In this document: piece by piece, positions 26,874-36,887 of the stretch
Layout: each line of letters starts with the position of its first letter
Position numbering within the stretch: the first letter of the stretch is position 1
Source: Sulfopaludibacter sp035606355
GTDB lineage: Bacteria > Acidobacteriota > Terriglobia > Bryobacterales > Bryobacteraceae
DNA length: 64,000 bases
Direction: 5' to 3'
Assembly (NCBI GenBank): GCA_035606355.1
Contig: DATNFO010000001.1
Span: forward strand, 1 to 64,000
Notes under the pieces: model-generated
What the model saw: only the letters and a program-made list of their open reading frames with translations
What the model was told of the DNA's origin: nothing
Database searches by the model: none
Program-made: the position numbers and the translations under genes

Positions 26874-29144
26874 ATGACCTTACGAAAGTCCGTGCTTTTT
26901 CTCCTGCCTGCGTTGGTCATTGGTCCACTCCTGCACGCACAACCCGTGTTCCGCGACAGCCAGGCGCCGCAGGTCTCGTTCGCCTCCGCCGAAATTGCCC
27001 GCGCCCTTGGACCGAAACGGGCCACGGCGGACCGCGGCCTCCGCGATATCAGCGCCTTCACAGGCGCCCTTCGCTTCGCCATCGCTGCCGGCGCGGCAGA
27101 ATCGACCACGCTAGCCCAAACCCTGCATGTCGCGCCGCTAAAGACGTTCGCGCCGCAGGCGTACGCCATCCGCCGGGCGGAACAGCGAGGCCGGGTCACC
27201 ATTGCCGTCCTTGGCGCCGACGCCAATGGCGCAATGTACGGCGGCCTCGATATCGCCGAAGCGATCCGCCAAGGCTTGATCGGCAAGACCGGCGATTCCG
27301 ACCACTCCCCGCACATCGCGCAGCGCGGAATCAAATTCAATATTCCGCTCGACCGGCGAACCCCCACCTATTCCGACGCCAGCGATTCGGCGCAATCGAA
27401 TATTCCAGAAATGTGGAGCATGGGTTTCTGGCGCGAATTGTTTGACAAGATGGCGCGGCAACGCTTCAATACGATCTCGCTCTGGAATCTGCATCCTTTT
27501 CCGTCCATCGTCAAAGTGCCCGAATATCCCGACGTCGCCCTCAACGACGTGTGGGGCAATGAAGAGCCTTTCGATCTGAAGTTCAACATGAACGCCAGGT
27601 TGATGTCGCAGCCGTTCAAACTCGGCCGGGTCGCCATCGTCAATCACATGACGATCGACGACAAAATTCACTTCTGGCGAGATGTCATGCAGTACGCCAA
27701 GGACCGGGGCATCGACATCTATTGGTACACCTGGAATATCTTCGTCTGGGGTACGGAGGGCAAACACGGCATCACCGAAGACGGCAACAATCCCGAGACC
27801 ATCGCTTACTTCCGCGCCAGCGTCCGTGAAACGGTCAAGACTTATCCGCTGCTGGCAGGCATCGGCATTACGGCGGGCGAAAACATGAGCAGCGCCCGGG
27901 GACCCTTCGATCACGAAACGTGGCTGTGGAAGACGTACGGCGAAGGAATCCGCGACGCGCTGAAAGACGAACCGAACCGACTATTCCGCCTGATTCACAG
28001 GTATCACCAGACCTCGCAGGCGGAATCAATTAGCGCCTTTGCAGACTATCCAGGGCCGTTCGACTTCAGTTTCAAGTACTCCGTCGCACATATGTATTCC
28101 GAGCCGAATCCGCCGTTCATCGCGCCGGTGCTGACGGAAATGCCCAAGAATCTCCGCACATGGCTGGAAGTGAGAAACGATGATATTTACAGCTTCCGCT
28201 GGGGCGACCCCGACTATGCGCGAGCTTACATCAAGAACATGCCGGGACCCGATCGCGTGGCGGGTTTCAATATGGGGCCCGATGGCTACACGTGGGGCCG
28301 CGAATTCATCGACAAGGACCCGGAAAGCCCTCGGCAGCTCGTGATGCAAAAGCAATGGTACAGCTTTGCCCTGTGGGGCCGCCTGAGCTATGAGCCCGAT
28401 TTGCCGAACGGGCTTTTCGAGCGGATGCTGGGCGCGCGATTTCCCGCGGCGCCCGCTGCCAAGATATATGAGGCGATAGCCGCCGCCTCGAAAACCATGC
28501 CGCAGGTCACCCGGTTTTTCTGGCGCGACCTGGATTTCAAGTGGTTCCCCGAAGCGAACATCCAAAGCGGACACGGCTCCGGCTTCTTCACCGTCGCTGA
28601 TTTCATTCAGGGCCAGACTATGCCCGGCAGCGGCATACTGAACGTCCGCCAGTGGCGAACGCGATTCCTCAAAGGTGAAAAGATGAACGGGATCACTCCC
28701 CTGGAAGTAGCCGCGGACTTGCAAAGGAACGCCGCCGCGGCGCACCGCCTGGCGGAGGAAGTGAGGCCGGTCGCGGGAGCGAACAAAGAACTGCGCCTGA
28801 CCCTCGGCGACGCGGACGCCATGGCCGATCTGGCCGAATACTATGCCGAGAAGATACTGGCGGCGGGCGACCTCGCCCTGTTCGACAGCGACGGCAAAGT
28901 GGAACGCCGCGCCTCAGCGGTGCGCCATCTGGAGGCCGCGCTGGCTCATTGGAAGGCTTATGCGGAAGTTGCAACCGGGCAGTACAAACCGCAGTACCTG
29001 GGCCGGCTGAACCGGCTTGTCGATCTGAACGCGCTGACTGCCTCTGCCCTGGCAGACATCGATGTGGCCCGCGAGTGGCATCCGGGGACCATAACGGATA
29101 GCGGCGAGGGCCCGGTAGTGGGCGATACGAATTTCCGCAAGTGA
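26874..29144 (+). CDS. Secreted GH67-like (alpha-glucuronidase-type) glycosidase
   Basis: 756 aa. Signal peptide 1-23 (SVLFLLPALVIGPLLHAQ). Residues about 25-140 look like the GH67 N-terminal alpha/beta domain (VTIAVLGADANGAMYGGLDIAEAI). The following barrel region has IAQRGIKFNIPLDRR, RFNTISLWNLHPFP, GIDIYWYTWNIF, PLLAGIGITAGENM, LFRLIHRYHQT and VAGFNMGPDGYTWG. This resembles alpha-glucuronidase-type proteins common in soil polysaccharide utilisers. Specificity is not provable; the neighbours (TonB receptor, GH4, hexuronate-type MFS) suit uronic-acid-containing glycans. Confidence 0.65.
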   Translation: MTLRKSVLFLLPALVIGPLLHAQPVFRDSQAPQVSFASAEIARALGPKRATADRGLRDISAFTGALRFAIAAGAAESTTLAQTLHVAPLKTFAPQAYAIRRAEQRGRVTIAVLGADANGAMYGGLDIAEAIRQGLIGKTGDSDHSPHIAQRGIKFNIPLDRRTPTYSDASDSAQSNIPEMWSMGFWRELFDKMARQRFNTISLWNLHPFPSIVKVPEYPDVALNDVWGNEEPFDLKFNMNARLMSQPFKLGRVAIVNHMTIDDKIHFWRDVMQYAKDRGIDIYWYTWNIFVWGTEGKHGITEDGNNPETIAYFRASVRETVKTYPLLAGIGITAGENMSSARGPFDHETWLWKTYGEGIRDALKDEPNRLFRLIHRYHQTSQAESISAFADYPGPFDFSFKYSVAHMYSEPNPPFIAPVLTEMPKNLRTWLEVRNDDIYSFRWGDPDYARAYIKNMPGPDRVAGFNMGPDGYTWGREFIDKDPESPRQLVMQKQWYSFALWGRLSYEPDLPNGLFERMLGARFPAAPAAKIYEAIAAASKTMPQVTRFFWRDLDFKWFPEANIQSGHGSGFFTVADFIQGQTMPGSGILNVRQWRTRFLKGEKMNGITPLEVAADLQRNAAAAHRLAEEVRPVAGANKELRLTLGDADAMADLAEYYAEKILAAGDLALFDSDGKVERRASAVRHLEAALAHWKAYAEVATGQYKPQYLGRLNRLVDLNALTASALADIDVAREWHPGTITDSGEGPVVGDTNFRK

Positions 29145-29296
29145 CCTTAGGCTGGACCCCAGCCAGCTCGCCGCACTTCTTCCTGTGCGTCGAGCTGCTT
29201 GATGGCTCGCTGCGCTTCAATTTGGTTTGGTTTCTTCCTGTAGCGTCTCTCCGTTTTCCTGCAAGAAGAATTTCCCTGGTTGCGGCGTGTCACGTG

Positions 29297-32200
29297 TTAA
29301 AAGCTGAATTTCATCGCGAGTTGCAGTTCGCGAGGAATGTTCGCGATGCTGCTGACTACGCCGGCCGTCCCGTAGCTGATGTTTCCGCCGGAGAATGAAG
29401 GCGAAATCGAATTGCCCGGCGTGCCGAGCACCATGTGGTTGAAGACGTTGAAGGCTTCGGCGCGGAACTGCAGCGCTTTGCTCTCCGAAATGGGAATGTT
29501 CTTGATCAAGGCGACGTCCGCGTTGATCCAGCGCATCGTCCGCATGTTGCCGATGGGCGCGTTGCCGAACCCGTAGCCGGGTCCGACGAGTGGGGATGCC
29601 GGGCTCACGAAGCACGACGGGTTGTACCACTGCTGCACCGTCTGTTTCGCGGGCTTCAAATCGCAGTTCGATAGCAGGCTGGGGCGGCTGTAGCCCGTGA
29701 TGCTGCCGCCGGCATTCGACAGATTCGCCGGATCGGTGCTGGTGGGAGCGAGGCCTGCGATGGTGTTGGGAACGCAGTTCGCCGTCAGCGTGGTGGTGCA
29801 GACGCTGCTCGCGCCGCCCCACGACGGGTTAAACGCCTGGCCCGAGCGGCCCAGGAACGAGTAATTCGTCTCCCAGTTGCCGAGCACATAGGACAGCACG
29901 CCGTGGTTCAACCATTTCTTGCCCTTGCCTAACGGAAGCTGATACACCGTGCTCCAGTTGAACAGGATCGGAATGTCATACGCGCACACGCCCTTGGAAA
30001 GCCTGGTATTGAAGAAGTATTCGTAGGGAGCGCTTTCGCTGCCATTCTCAGCATTGAAGTCGCCGTTGGAATCGCCCAGGCACTTCTCCCACGTGAACGC
30101 GACCAGCGTTTGCAGGCCGTGCGAGAAGCGGTTCTGGAACTGCGCCTCCAATGCATGGAACGTGGTGAAGCCGGTCGACTGCGAGTAGTTCCAGCCCTGC
30201 GCCGCGAACGGCATGTACTGGCGCTGATTGATTTGCGCCGGCGTCAGGGGAGTAGTGGGGCAGGTGAAGCCCTGCGCCGGGTTGTTCTGGCAGAAGGGTC
30301 CGCCTTGCGGGTAATTCGCCTTGCAGCACCAGTCGAGCCGCTGCGTGTGGCTGCCGACGTAAGCGATAGAGAACATCGAATTGGCGGAAAGCTGCCGCTC
30401 GATCTGCACGTTCCACTGCTGCGATCGCGGGTCGCTGTAATCGGCGGCGTTGGTATATCCGCCAAACGTGGAGCCCCACGGTGTGGGCGCGACTACGATC
30501 GGGTTGCTTCCCACGAGCCCGGTGAGCTGGCTGGTGGCGTAGCCGCCGTAGGGTCCGCAACTCGCCAGGCTGTAGCAGATGGGCGCGACGGTCGGCGTCG
30601 CAGCAGTGCCGGGGGGCGCGGTGTTCAGCGTGTCGGAAACGCCGCGCGTCCACGGCCAGATGGAGCCTTGCAGCGTGTTTTCGGCGTACTGGCTTCGATA
30701 GCTGATGGTGTCGTAGAAAATTCCGTATCCGGCGCGCAGCACCGTGTTGGGCATAAACTGCCATGCCAGACCGATGCGCGGCCCGATATTGTCGTTGACA
30801 CTGCGCAATGTGGGCTGCCGGTCCGGCGAGAACACGATGTTATTCAGCGTGTTGTAAGTCACTCCGCCCACAGTCACGTTGAACGCGGGGTTGTTGGCGT
30901 TCAGCCCGCCCGGCACGCACGGCGGAAGTTGCGGATTGCCGCAGCCCTGCGTGTAAGCGGCAGTCTGCTTGTCACCGATGATGAATTTCTGCCCGGGGAG
31001 GTCGAGCGAGTTGACAGTCTCGCCGTTCGCGACCAACAGGTTCACCGCAGGCAGATAGTCGTAACGCACGCCGAGGTTAATGGTGAGGTTCGGCCGCACG
31101 TGCCACTCGTCCTGAAAAAAGAAGCCGAGCGGCGCGATTTTCACGTGTACTTCTTCGTATTGCGGCACATTGACGGTCAGCGCGGAAGGCAGGTCCAGCA
31201 GCATACTGGCCAGGCCGTTGCCCTGATTGCCGCTGCAGGCGAATAGACCGGAGCTGTTCGTAGGGCACGTCTGCGCGGCGCTGGAAACGAACGTGCCATA
31301 CAGGTTCGTCTCCAGGCGATTCTCATACAGATATTCGCCGCCGAACCGGAAGTTGTGTTTTCCGTGGCTCCAGCTCATGGCGGCATTGACGTTGTGCTCG
31401 GGATTGGCGCGATGCTGCGTTCCTACGTTGCCGATGCCGCTGTTGGCACTGCCGATATAGCCGCCGACATTCAGGAAGAAACCGGCCGTAGCGTCGAGGT
31501 TCTGGAAGCCCGCCGCGCTCTCGGGAGTGAAGCCCTGCGGATTGGTTGGATTCACCAGCACGGGCCGGGCGTTGATGCCGCCGCGCACTTCCATCACCAG
31601 GTTCGGCGTGAAGATGTGGTCCCATGCGCCGCCGATATTCCAAACGTGATACGGCGTCGGCGTAACCGATGTGGTGCCCGCCACGATGCCCTGGCTGGAA
31701 TCCCACAGCATGTAAGCGCGCCCGAACACGATGTTCTTATCGCTGAAGTGGTGGTCCACGCGGAAATCGAAGTTATTGGCGTTATCGGTGCGATCGCGCT
31801 GATCCAGGCAGTTATCGATAGCGAAGGTGTAATTCGGGCTGAACGCGCAGTTCTTGAGAGTCGGCGCAGTATACGCGGAGATGACGCTGGCAAGTTTTTG
31901 GTCGATCAATCCGGGAGGCAGCAGATTGCACTGCGTCCCGCCGGTGGCCTGAATGCCGTAACCAGCGGTTCCGAAGGCCGCGCCCGGGTTCAGAAGCGGC
32001 ATCGGTTTGCCCGTGGAATCGCAGAAGAACGGAACTGCGGAATTCGGTCCCGATTCGGCGAACGGGTTGTAGATGGTGTTGGGCGTGATCGCGGTCTTCG
32101 TAGAGTTGACAGCCCCGATCAATTCAGGGGTCACCTTGCCGGTGAAGTCGCCGGTGAGTTCGGCCGCCGTTGGGACGTTCGCCAGTGTGCCTTGCGGCTG

Positions 32201-33274
32201 GCGGAAGCGCCATCCTTCGTAGCCGACGTAAAAGAATGTTCTGTTTTTCCTGATGGGGCCGCCCAATGTGCCGCCGTACATGTGCTGCGAGTAGCCCGAG
32301 GGCGAAACGCCGGTCTGGGAAAGAATTGCAGCGGCATTGGCGGATGTCTGTTGTCCCGCCGCCACCTGGCCGTTGAGCGAGTTGGCGAGGGCCGGACAGG
32401 TGGCCGGGGAACAGAAGCCGGTGAAGGGGTTGCGCGCGTCGAAAATATTACTGCGAGCGAATTCCCATGCCGATCCGTGGAAGCGGTTCGTGCCGCTCTT
32501 CGTCACGATGTTGACCACCGCGCCGAGCACGTTGCCGTACTGCGCATCGTTATTGTGCGACTGAACCTTGAATTCCTGTATGGTGTCGGCGATCGGCTGA
32601 ATACTCCAGCCGCCGCCGCGGTCGTCGGTGTTGATGATGCCGTCCATGTAGTACGCGTTGGAGCGGTTGCCGGCGCCGTTCACGCTCGGGCGGTACACGA
32701 CGGCGTTCGGGATGGCGATGTTGCCGCCGTCCGCATTGCCGATGCCGTTGCCGCCCTGCGCCGTATTCACCGGATTGACGCCGGGTTGCAGGATCAGCAG
32801 TTGAGTGAAATTGCGTCCGTTGAGGGGCAGTTCGTGCATCTGCTGCTCGTCGATGGTGGTGCCCATCTCAGTGGTGGAGCGCTGGATCATGACGCCGACC
32901 GATTCTGCGCTGACAGTGACGGTCTCCGTGGAGGCGCCGACATCAAGGGTGATTTTCTGCGTGAGGGTCTGGTTGACGTCCAGTTTGAACACCGGAAGGG
33001 CGGCTTTTTTGAACCCGGTTTTTTCCACGGTGAGGACATAGTTTCCGGGCAGCAGATTGATGATGTTGAAGGTGCCGTCGGTATTGGTGGTCTTCTTGCT
33101 GACCACGTTGGTTTCCTGGTTGATGACGGTGACTTGAGCTTCGGGAACGGAGGCGCCAGAAGAGTCGACCACTGAGCCGTTCACGGTTGCCGTTGGAGTT
33201 TGGGCCATGAGTGTGGCCATGAGCATGAGGCACGCGGGCGGCACGAGCCGGGCTGCGGTTCGAGGCAGGTTCAT
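29297..33274 (-). CDS. Oar-like TonB-dependent receptor with carboxypeptidase-regulatory domain
   Basis: 1325 aa. Signal peptide, then a CarboxypepD_reg domain (ATVNGSVVDSSGASVPEAQVTV, GTFNIINLLPGNYVLTVEKTGF), then plug motifs VTVSAESVGV, LPLNGRNFTQLLILQPGVNP, and VNIVTKSGTNRFHGSAWEF. The rest is a 22-strand barrel ending in the aromatic MKFSF. This Oar/Cna-B family is hugely expanded in Acidobacteria for import or binding of oligosaccharides or peptides. A palindrome TTAGCGCTAA lies about 45 bp upstream. Not broken. Confidence 0.93.
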   Translation of the reverse strand: MNLPRTAARLVPPACLMLMATLMAQTPTATVNGSVVDSSGASVPEAQVTVINQETNVVSKKTTNTDGTFNIINLLPGNYVLTVEKTGFKKAALPVFKLDVNQTLTQKITLDVGASTETVTVSAESVGVMIQRSTTEMGTTIDEQQMHELPLNGRNFTQLLILQPGVNPVNTAQGGNGIGNADGGNIAIPNAVVYRPSVNGAGNRSNAYYMDGIINTDDRGGGWSIQPIADTIQEFKVQSHNNDAQYGNVLGAVVNIVTKSGTNRFHGSAWEFARSNIFDARNPFTGFCSPATCPALANSLNGQVAAGQQTSANAAAILSQTGVSPSGYSQHMYGGTLGGPIRKNRTFFYVGYEGWRFRQPQGTLANVPTAAELTGDFTGKVTPELIGAVNSTKTAITPNTIYNPFAESGPNSAVPFFCDSTGKPMPLLNPGAAFGTAGYGIQATGGTQCNLLPPGLIDQKLASVISAYTAPTLKNCAFSPNYTFAIDNCLDQRDRTDNANNFDFRVDHHFSDKNIVFGRAYMLWDSSQGIVAGTTSVTPTPYHVWNIGGAWDHIFTPNLVMEVRGGINARPVLVNPTNPQGFTPESAAGFQNLDATAGFFLNVGGYIGSANSGIGNVGTQHRANPEHNVNAAMSWSHGKHNFRFGGEYLYENRLETNLYGTFVSSAAQTCPTNSSGLFACSGNQGNGLASMLLDLPSALTVNVPQYEEVHVKIAPLGFFFQDEWHVRPNLTINLGVRYDYLPAVNLLVANGETVNSLDLPGQKFIIGDKQTAAYTQGCGNPQLPPCVPGGLNANNPAFNVTVGGVTYNTLNNIVFSPDRQPTLRSVNDNIGPRIGLAWQFMPNTVLRAGYGIFYDTISYRSQYAENTLQGSIWPWTRGVSDTLNTAPPGTAATPTVAPICYSLASCGPYGGYATSQLTGLVGSNPIVVAPTPWGSTFGGYTNAADYSDPRSQQWNVQIERQLSANSMFSIAYVGSHTQRLDWCCKANYPQGGPFCQNNPAQGFTCPTTPLTPAQINQRQYMPFAAQGWNYSQSTGFTTFHALEAQFQNRFSHGLQTLVAFTWEKCLGDSNGDFNAENGSESAPYEYFFNTRLSKGVCAYDIPILFNWSTVYQLPLGKGKKWLNHGVLSYVLGNWETNYSFLGRSGQAFNPSWGGASSVCTTTLTANCVPNTIAGLAPTSTDPANLSNAGGSITGYSRPSLLSNCDLKPAKQTVQQWYNPSCFVSPASPLVGPGYGFGNAPIGNMRTMRWINADVALIKNIPISESKALQFRAEAFNVFNHMVLGTPGNSISPSFSGGNISYGTAGVVSSIANIPRELQLAMKFSF

Positions 33275-33316
33275 CGATCGTCTCCCACAAGGGTGCTAAC
33301 GCGACTTCGGTTGATT

Positions 33317-33334
33317 TTAGCGCTAACGGTAGCG
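33317..33334. promoter_or_regulatory. Candidate LacI-family operator upstream of the TonB receptor
   Basis: A perfect palindrome TTAGCGCTAA (33317-33326) overlaps a second inverted repeat CGCTA-ACGG-TAGCG (33321-33334), 43-60 bp before the receptor ATG. A GC centre flanked by AT-rich half sites is typical of LacI/GalR operators. A LacI gene is 5.5 kb away in the same cluster. The link is inference. Confidence 0.4.
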
Positions 33335-33396
33335 ATATACAAGTTAAATTCATCACCGGAGTTTCGGTTACATTCGGTATCTACAGAACGCTGTCT

Positions 33397-34740
33397 TCAA
33401 TATCGAAAGTCACCCGCTGTCCACAACCTCTCGACGAACTTCTCCGCCCCGTCCCAATCCGAAACGATCGGGTTCGTAAACAACGCCAGAACAGCCGTGG
33501 ACCGCCGCTTCGTAACTGCCGCTTCGATCGTCAGCCGCTCGTACGCCTTCACCGCCGTCGTCAGCCCCCGCACCTGATACGGAAGCCCCGGGCCCTGCTG
33601 CGGCCGCACGCCCGATCGATCCACCATGCACGCAACTTCCACCACATCTTCTGGCTCGAGTTCGTGGATCGTGCCGCGATTGGCGGTGTTTAGCACCACG
33701 CGGCGCGGTTCTTGACTGGTCAACGCCGTTATAGCCTCGATAGCGATTCGATGGTATCCCGTCGCGCCCTCGAACGGATCCCAATCGAAATCGGGCTGCG
33801 CAAACGCGGACGTGCCCTCCGCCTCCAGATGCATGTAGCTGGCATTCCGCCGATTGAGATACGCACGGTAAACCCGAAGAGCTTCAGCCCCGGCTCCCCG
33901 CTGCACGTTGGTTTCGAGCTCCGAAATCACGCGCCGGTTCAGTTTCAGTAGTTCTTCCCCGCGAGTGGCCGCCGCTGCGGTTTGATTCCGTATCGCGGCA
34001 CTCGCCCGGTAATAGAAGAACAGGTACTCGGTCGGAATCAGCCGCAGTGATCGGATCAGGGCAGGTGGGAATAGCTCGGACGGGTAGAGGCTGCGCAAAA
34101 GTGCATCGTCGTCGAGAATCCGATTCATTACGTCATCGCCGCGGACGTGAACGCCGCGAACCCATCCGAGATGGTTTAGCCCGAAATAATCGCACGCCAC
34201 ATCGCTCACCGGCTCACCCAGCGCCAGTGCAATCCGAAAGAATAGTTCGGCCGGCGTATCACAGATGCCGACCACCCGCGCCGCGCTATGCGTTGCAATC
34301 GCCTGTGTAACCAAGCCAGCGGGGTTTGTGAAATTAATAATCCATGCTTGCGGAGCGAGTTTTTCCACCAGACGCGCGTGTTCAATGGCAACCGGAATGG
34401 TGCGCAGCGCCATTGCGAAGCCCGCCGGACCCGTCGTCTCCTGTCCGGCGAATCCGCATTCGAAGGAGATACGCTCGTCTCTCGCCCGCGCGTCCATGTC
34501 GCCGACCCGGATGCTGCTGATCACGAAAGAGGAATCGCGCACGGCTTCCGCGAGGCTGCTGCATTCCGAGACCTGAAGGTGCTTCCCCGCGGCGATTTCC
34601 TGCCCGAGCGCCGCCATCAAAGCAGTACGGTCCGGCCTCAAGTCATGCAAAACCAGCTGCGACACGCCGATCCCCGAATGAGCCAGCCCATGAATCAGTA
34701 GCGGCGTTCGCAGCCCGCAGCCGATCACCGCGACCTTCAT
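33397..34740 (-). CDS. Glycoside hydrolase family 4 protein (NAD-dependent alpha-glycosidase type)
   Basis: 447 aa from ATG 34740, which overlaps the stop of the kinase gene. Rossmann start MKVAVIGCGLRTPLLIHGL, SFVISSIRVGDMDARARDE, INFTNPAGLVTQAIA (NPAxxxT motif), GICDTPAEL with the metal-ligand Cys, and FGLNHLGWVRG with the metal-ligand His. GH4 enzymes cleave glycosides by NAD-dependent oxidation/elimination, often on 6-phospho-sugars, in the cytoplasm. Length is normal. Pairing with a PfkB kinase suggests the product or substrate is phosphorylated. Confidence 0.88.
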   Translation of the reverse strand: MKVAVIGCGLRTPLLIHGLAHSGIGVSQLVLHDLRPDRTALMAALGQEIAAGKHLQVSECSSLAEAVRDSSFVISSIRVGDMDARARDERISFECGFAGQETTGPAGFAMALRTIPVAIEHARLVEKLAPQAWIINFTNPAGLVTQAIATHSAARVVGICDTPAELFFRIALALGEPVSDVACDYFGLNHLGWVRGVHVRGDDVMNRILDDDALLRSLYPSELFPPALIRSLRLIPTEYLFFYYRASAAIRNQTAAAATRGEELLKLNRRVISELETNVQRGAGAEALRVYRAYLNRRNASYMHLEAEGTSAFAQPDFDWDPFEGATGYHRIAIEAITALTSQEPRRVVLNTANRGTIHELEPEDVVEVACMVDRSGVRPQQGPGLPYQVRGLTTAVKAYERLTIEAAVTKRRSTAVLALFTNPIVSDWDGAEKFVERLWTAGDFRY

Positions 34741-35681
34741 GCTGCCGGCTCCAGGCGCGATTCGAACTTCTGCAGTTCTTCGCGTGTCGGGAACCCTTCG
34801 ATTCCGCCCAGGGCGCGCGTAGAGAGCGCACCGCAAATGTTCGCAATCTCCAGGCATCGTTGCGGATTATCGTCCCGCAGCCACGCGTAAATGAATCCGG
34901 CGTTGAAACAATCGCCTGCGCCGGTTGTGTCCGCCACCTCGACCGATATCGCATCGGTTAGAAACTCTCGTCTGCGCCAGAGCAGTGCCGCGCCTCTTCC
35001 GCCGAGTTTCATTCCGACCCCCCGCAATCCCCGGTCGCGGAGCGCGCGCAGCACTCGGTGGGTCCCTTCTTGACCCGATACCCATTCCGCCTCCTGTTCG
35101 TTGGGGAAAAATATGTCGCAATGGCGCAAAATCTTCAGGCTCTCCGGCTTTGTCAGCCAGCTCATGTGCGATTGCACGTCGATCGAGATATGGCAGCGGC
35201 GGCGCCGAAGAGCGAGCAACAGCGGCTCATCGACTTCGCTGTCGGGTGCGCACGCGAAATGAACATGCCTCGCCAGGCTCAACCGCTTCAGCGTCTCGGC
35301 CTTGAGCAGTTTGCGTGCCAGCAGCCGGTTCGCACCGTAGTAGCTGAAAAACGCACGATCTTCTCGCGTCGAAACACTGACGGTCAGGCCGGTTGGCTCG
35401 GCGGGATCCAATTCCAGGCCGGAGCAATCCACGCCGAATGACGTCAGGCGCTTGACCACCCAAGCCCCATCCTCGCTTCCAACCGAACCCAAGGCAGCCA
35501 CCTCGACCCCGAGTTTCGCGAGTCCGCACGCGGTAGTGGCCGCCCCCCCGCCGACTTCGCGGTGAAAACGGCGCGCAAAAGACTCTTCCCCCAGTTTGGG
35601 CAGCGTTTGAAAACCGCTCAGTATCTCGTCGATAAAGAACTCGCCGATTACGATGACGGCCGGGTGGCGGGTTTTTGCCAT
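34737..35681 (-). CDS. PfkB-family carbohydrate kinase
   Basis: 314 aa. Ribokinase fold: VIVIGEFFIDEILSGF, GGGAATTACGLAKLGVEVAALGSVG (substrate-binding GG motif), NEQEAEWVSG, KLGGRGAALLW, and the catalytic DTTGAGDCFNAGFIYAW with the base Asp. It phosphorylates a sugar or nucleoside. Translationally coupled to the GH4 gene (ATGA). The substrate is not evident. Confidence 0.9.
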   Translation of the reverse strand: MAKTRHPAVIVIGEFFIDEILSGFQTLPKLGEESFARRFHREVGGGAATTACGLAKLGVEVAALGSVGSEDGAWVVKRLTSFGVDCSGLELDPAEPTGLTVSVSTREDRAFFSYYGANRLLARKLLKAETLKRLSLARHVHFACAPDSEVDEPLLLALRRRRCHISIDVQSHMSWLTKPESLKILRHCDIFFPNEQEAEWVSGQEGTHRVLRALRDRGLRGVGMKLGGRGAALLWRRREFLTDAISVEVADTTGAGDCFNAGFIYAWLRDDNPQRCLEIANICGALSTRALGGIEGFPTREELQKFESRLEPAA

Positions 35682-35763
35682 TTCATTCTCTGAATCGCAA
35701 GTTCAATACCACTGGAACCTGGGTTGCAACTTTCTTAATAGGCTTCGAGAGGCCACTCAACAA

Positions 35764-36858
35764 ATGCCACTTACGGTCCTCAGTGTTGCTTATCCTTTTA
35801 CCTATGTTGGAGAAGATGCTGTTGGCGGATCTGAGCAGATCATAACAATCCTTGATCGTGCTCTGACCGAGGCCGGCCACCGCTCGCTCGTGCTTGCGAC
35901 AGAAGGCTCCAAGGTGCGCGGCACGTTGCTCGCCTCCCCGCGGGCGAAACGCGTGCTCAATTCTGCTATTCGTGAGCAAGGGCAGAGGCTGCACAAACGG
36001 CTCATCGCGCAAACACTCGCCAGGAACTCCGTCGATCTCGTGCATATGCATACGCTCGATTTCCATCAGTACCTCCCCCCGGACGGTACGCCGACGCTGG
36101 CTACCTTGCACTTACCCCCGAGTTGGTACCCCGCTCGTATCTTTCACCTGAGACGCGCCGGCTTTTACTTGAATTGTGTCTCCGCCTCCGAGCAAAAGGC
36201 GTGTCCGCCAAGCTCATTGCTACTGCCGCCGATCTCAAACGGGGTAGACATCGGACGATTTGCGCCGTCCAAGGCCAAACGCACCCACGCTCTGGCGTTA
36301 GGACGGGTTTGCCCGGAAAAGGCGTTCCACATCGCCATGGACGCCGCCCGAATGGCCGGCGTAGACTTCGTACTCGCCGGTGAAGTATTTCCGTATCAGC
36401 ACCATCGCGATTACTTTGAGCGCGAGATCGTTCCCCGTTTGAGCAAACGGCGTCAATTCGTCGGGCCAGTGAATTTTGATACGAAAAAGAGGCTCCTCGC
36501 GGAAGCCAGCTGCCTGTTAGTCACCAGTGAAGTCCAGGAGACGAGTTCGCTGGTAGCAATGGAGGCGCTCGCCGCCGGCACCCCCGTGATCGCATTCCCG
36601 GCCGGCGCCCTGCCCGAGATCGTCGAGCACGGCCGGACCGGCTACATCGTTGCGAACGCTCGCGAGATGGCCGACGCAATCGCCGCCGTCGGCGAAATCG
36701 ATCGCGATGAATGTAAAAAGGCCGCCCGCCGCCGGTTCAGCGCAAAGCGAATGGTCGCAGAATACTTGCGGGCTTACCGGCGGATCATTACCGGCACGTC
36801 GACGGGTTCCGAGCGGCCCCGGACGATCGCCGCCGGCTCCTGGCTGGTGAACTGGTAA
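35764..36858 (+). CDS. Glycosyltransferase family 4
   Basis: 364 aa from the ATG at 35764. GT-B fold: N-terminal GGSEQIITILDRALTEAGH, LVHMHTLDFHQYL; C-terminal ISNGVDIGRFAP, ALALGRVCPEKAFHIAMDAA (donor-binding), FVGPVNFDTKKRLLAEASCLLVTS, and the ETSSLVAMEALAAGTPVIAFPAGALPEIVEHGRTG E-x7-E type motif. It transfers a nucleotide sugar, acceptor unknown. It is on the plus strand between two minus-strand blocks and its start codon is 82 bp from the kinase start, so the two promoters are divergent. Confidence 0.9.
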   Translation: MPLTVLSVAYPFTYVGEDAVGGSEQIITILDRALTEAGHRSLVLATEGSKVRGTLLASPRAKRVLNSAIREQGQRLHKRLIAQTLARNSVDLVHMHTLDFHQYLPPDGTPTLATLHLPPSWYPARIFHLRRAGFYLNCVSASEQKACPPSSLLLPPISNGVDIGRFAPSKAKRTHALALGRVCPEKAFHIAMDAARMAGVDFVLAGEVFPYQHHRDYFEREIVPRLSKRRQFVGPVNFDTKKRLLAEASCLLVTSEVQETSSLVAMEALAAGTPVIAFPAGALPEIVEHGRTGYIVANAREMADAIAAVGEIDRDECKKAARRRFSAKRMVAEYLRAYRRIITGTSTGSERPRTIAAGSWLVNW

Positions 36859-36887
36859 GGCAACATTTGTGGACCAAGCACGCCCCA

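Noticed and set aside
31355..33175. Plus-strand open frame of 606 codons over the TonB receptor
   Set aside because: Shadow of the receptor; no signal, domain or ribosome site.
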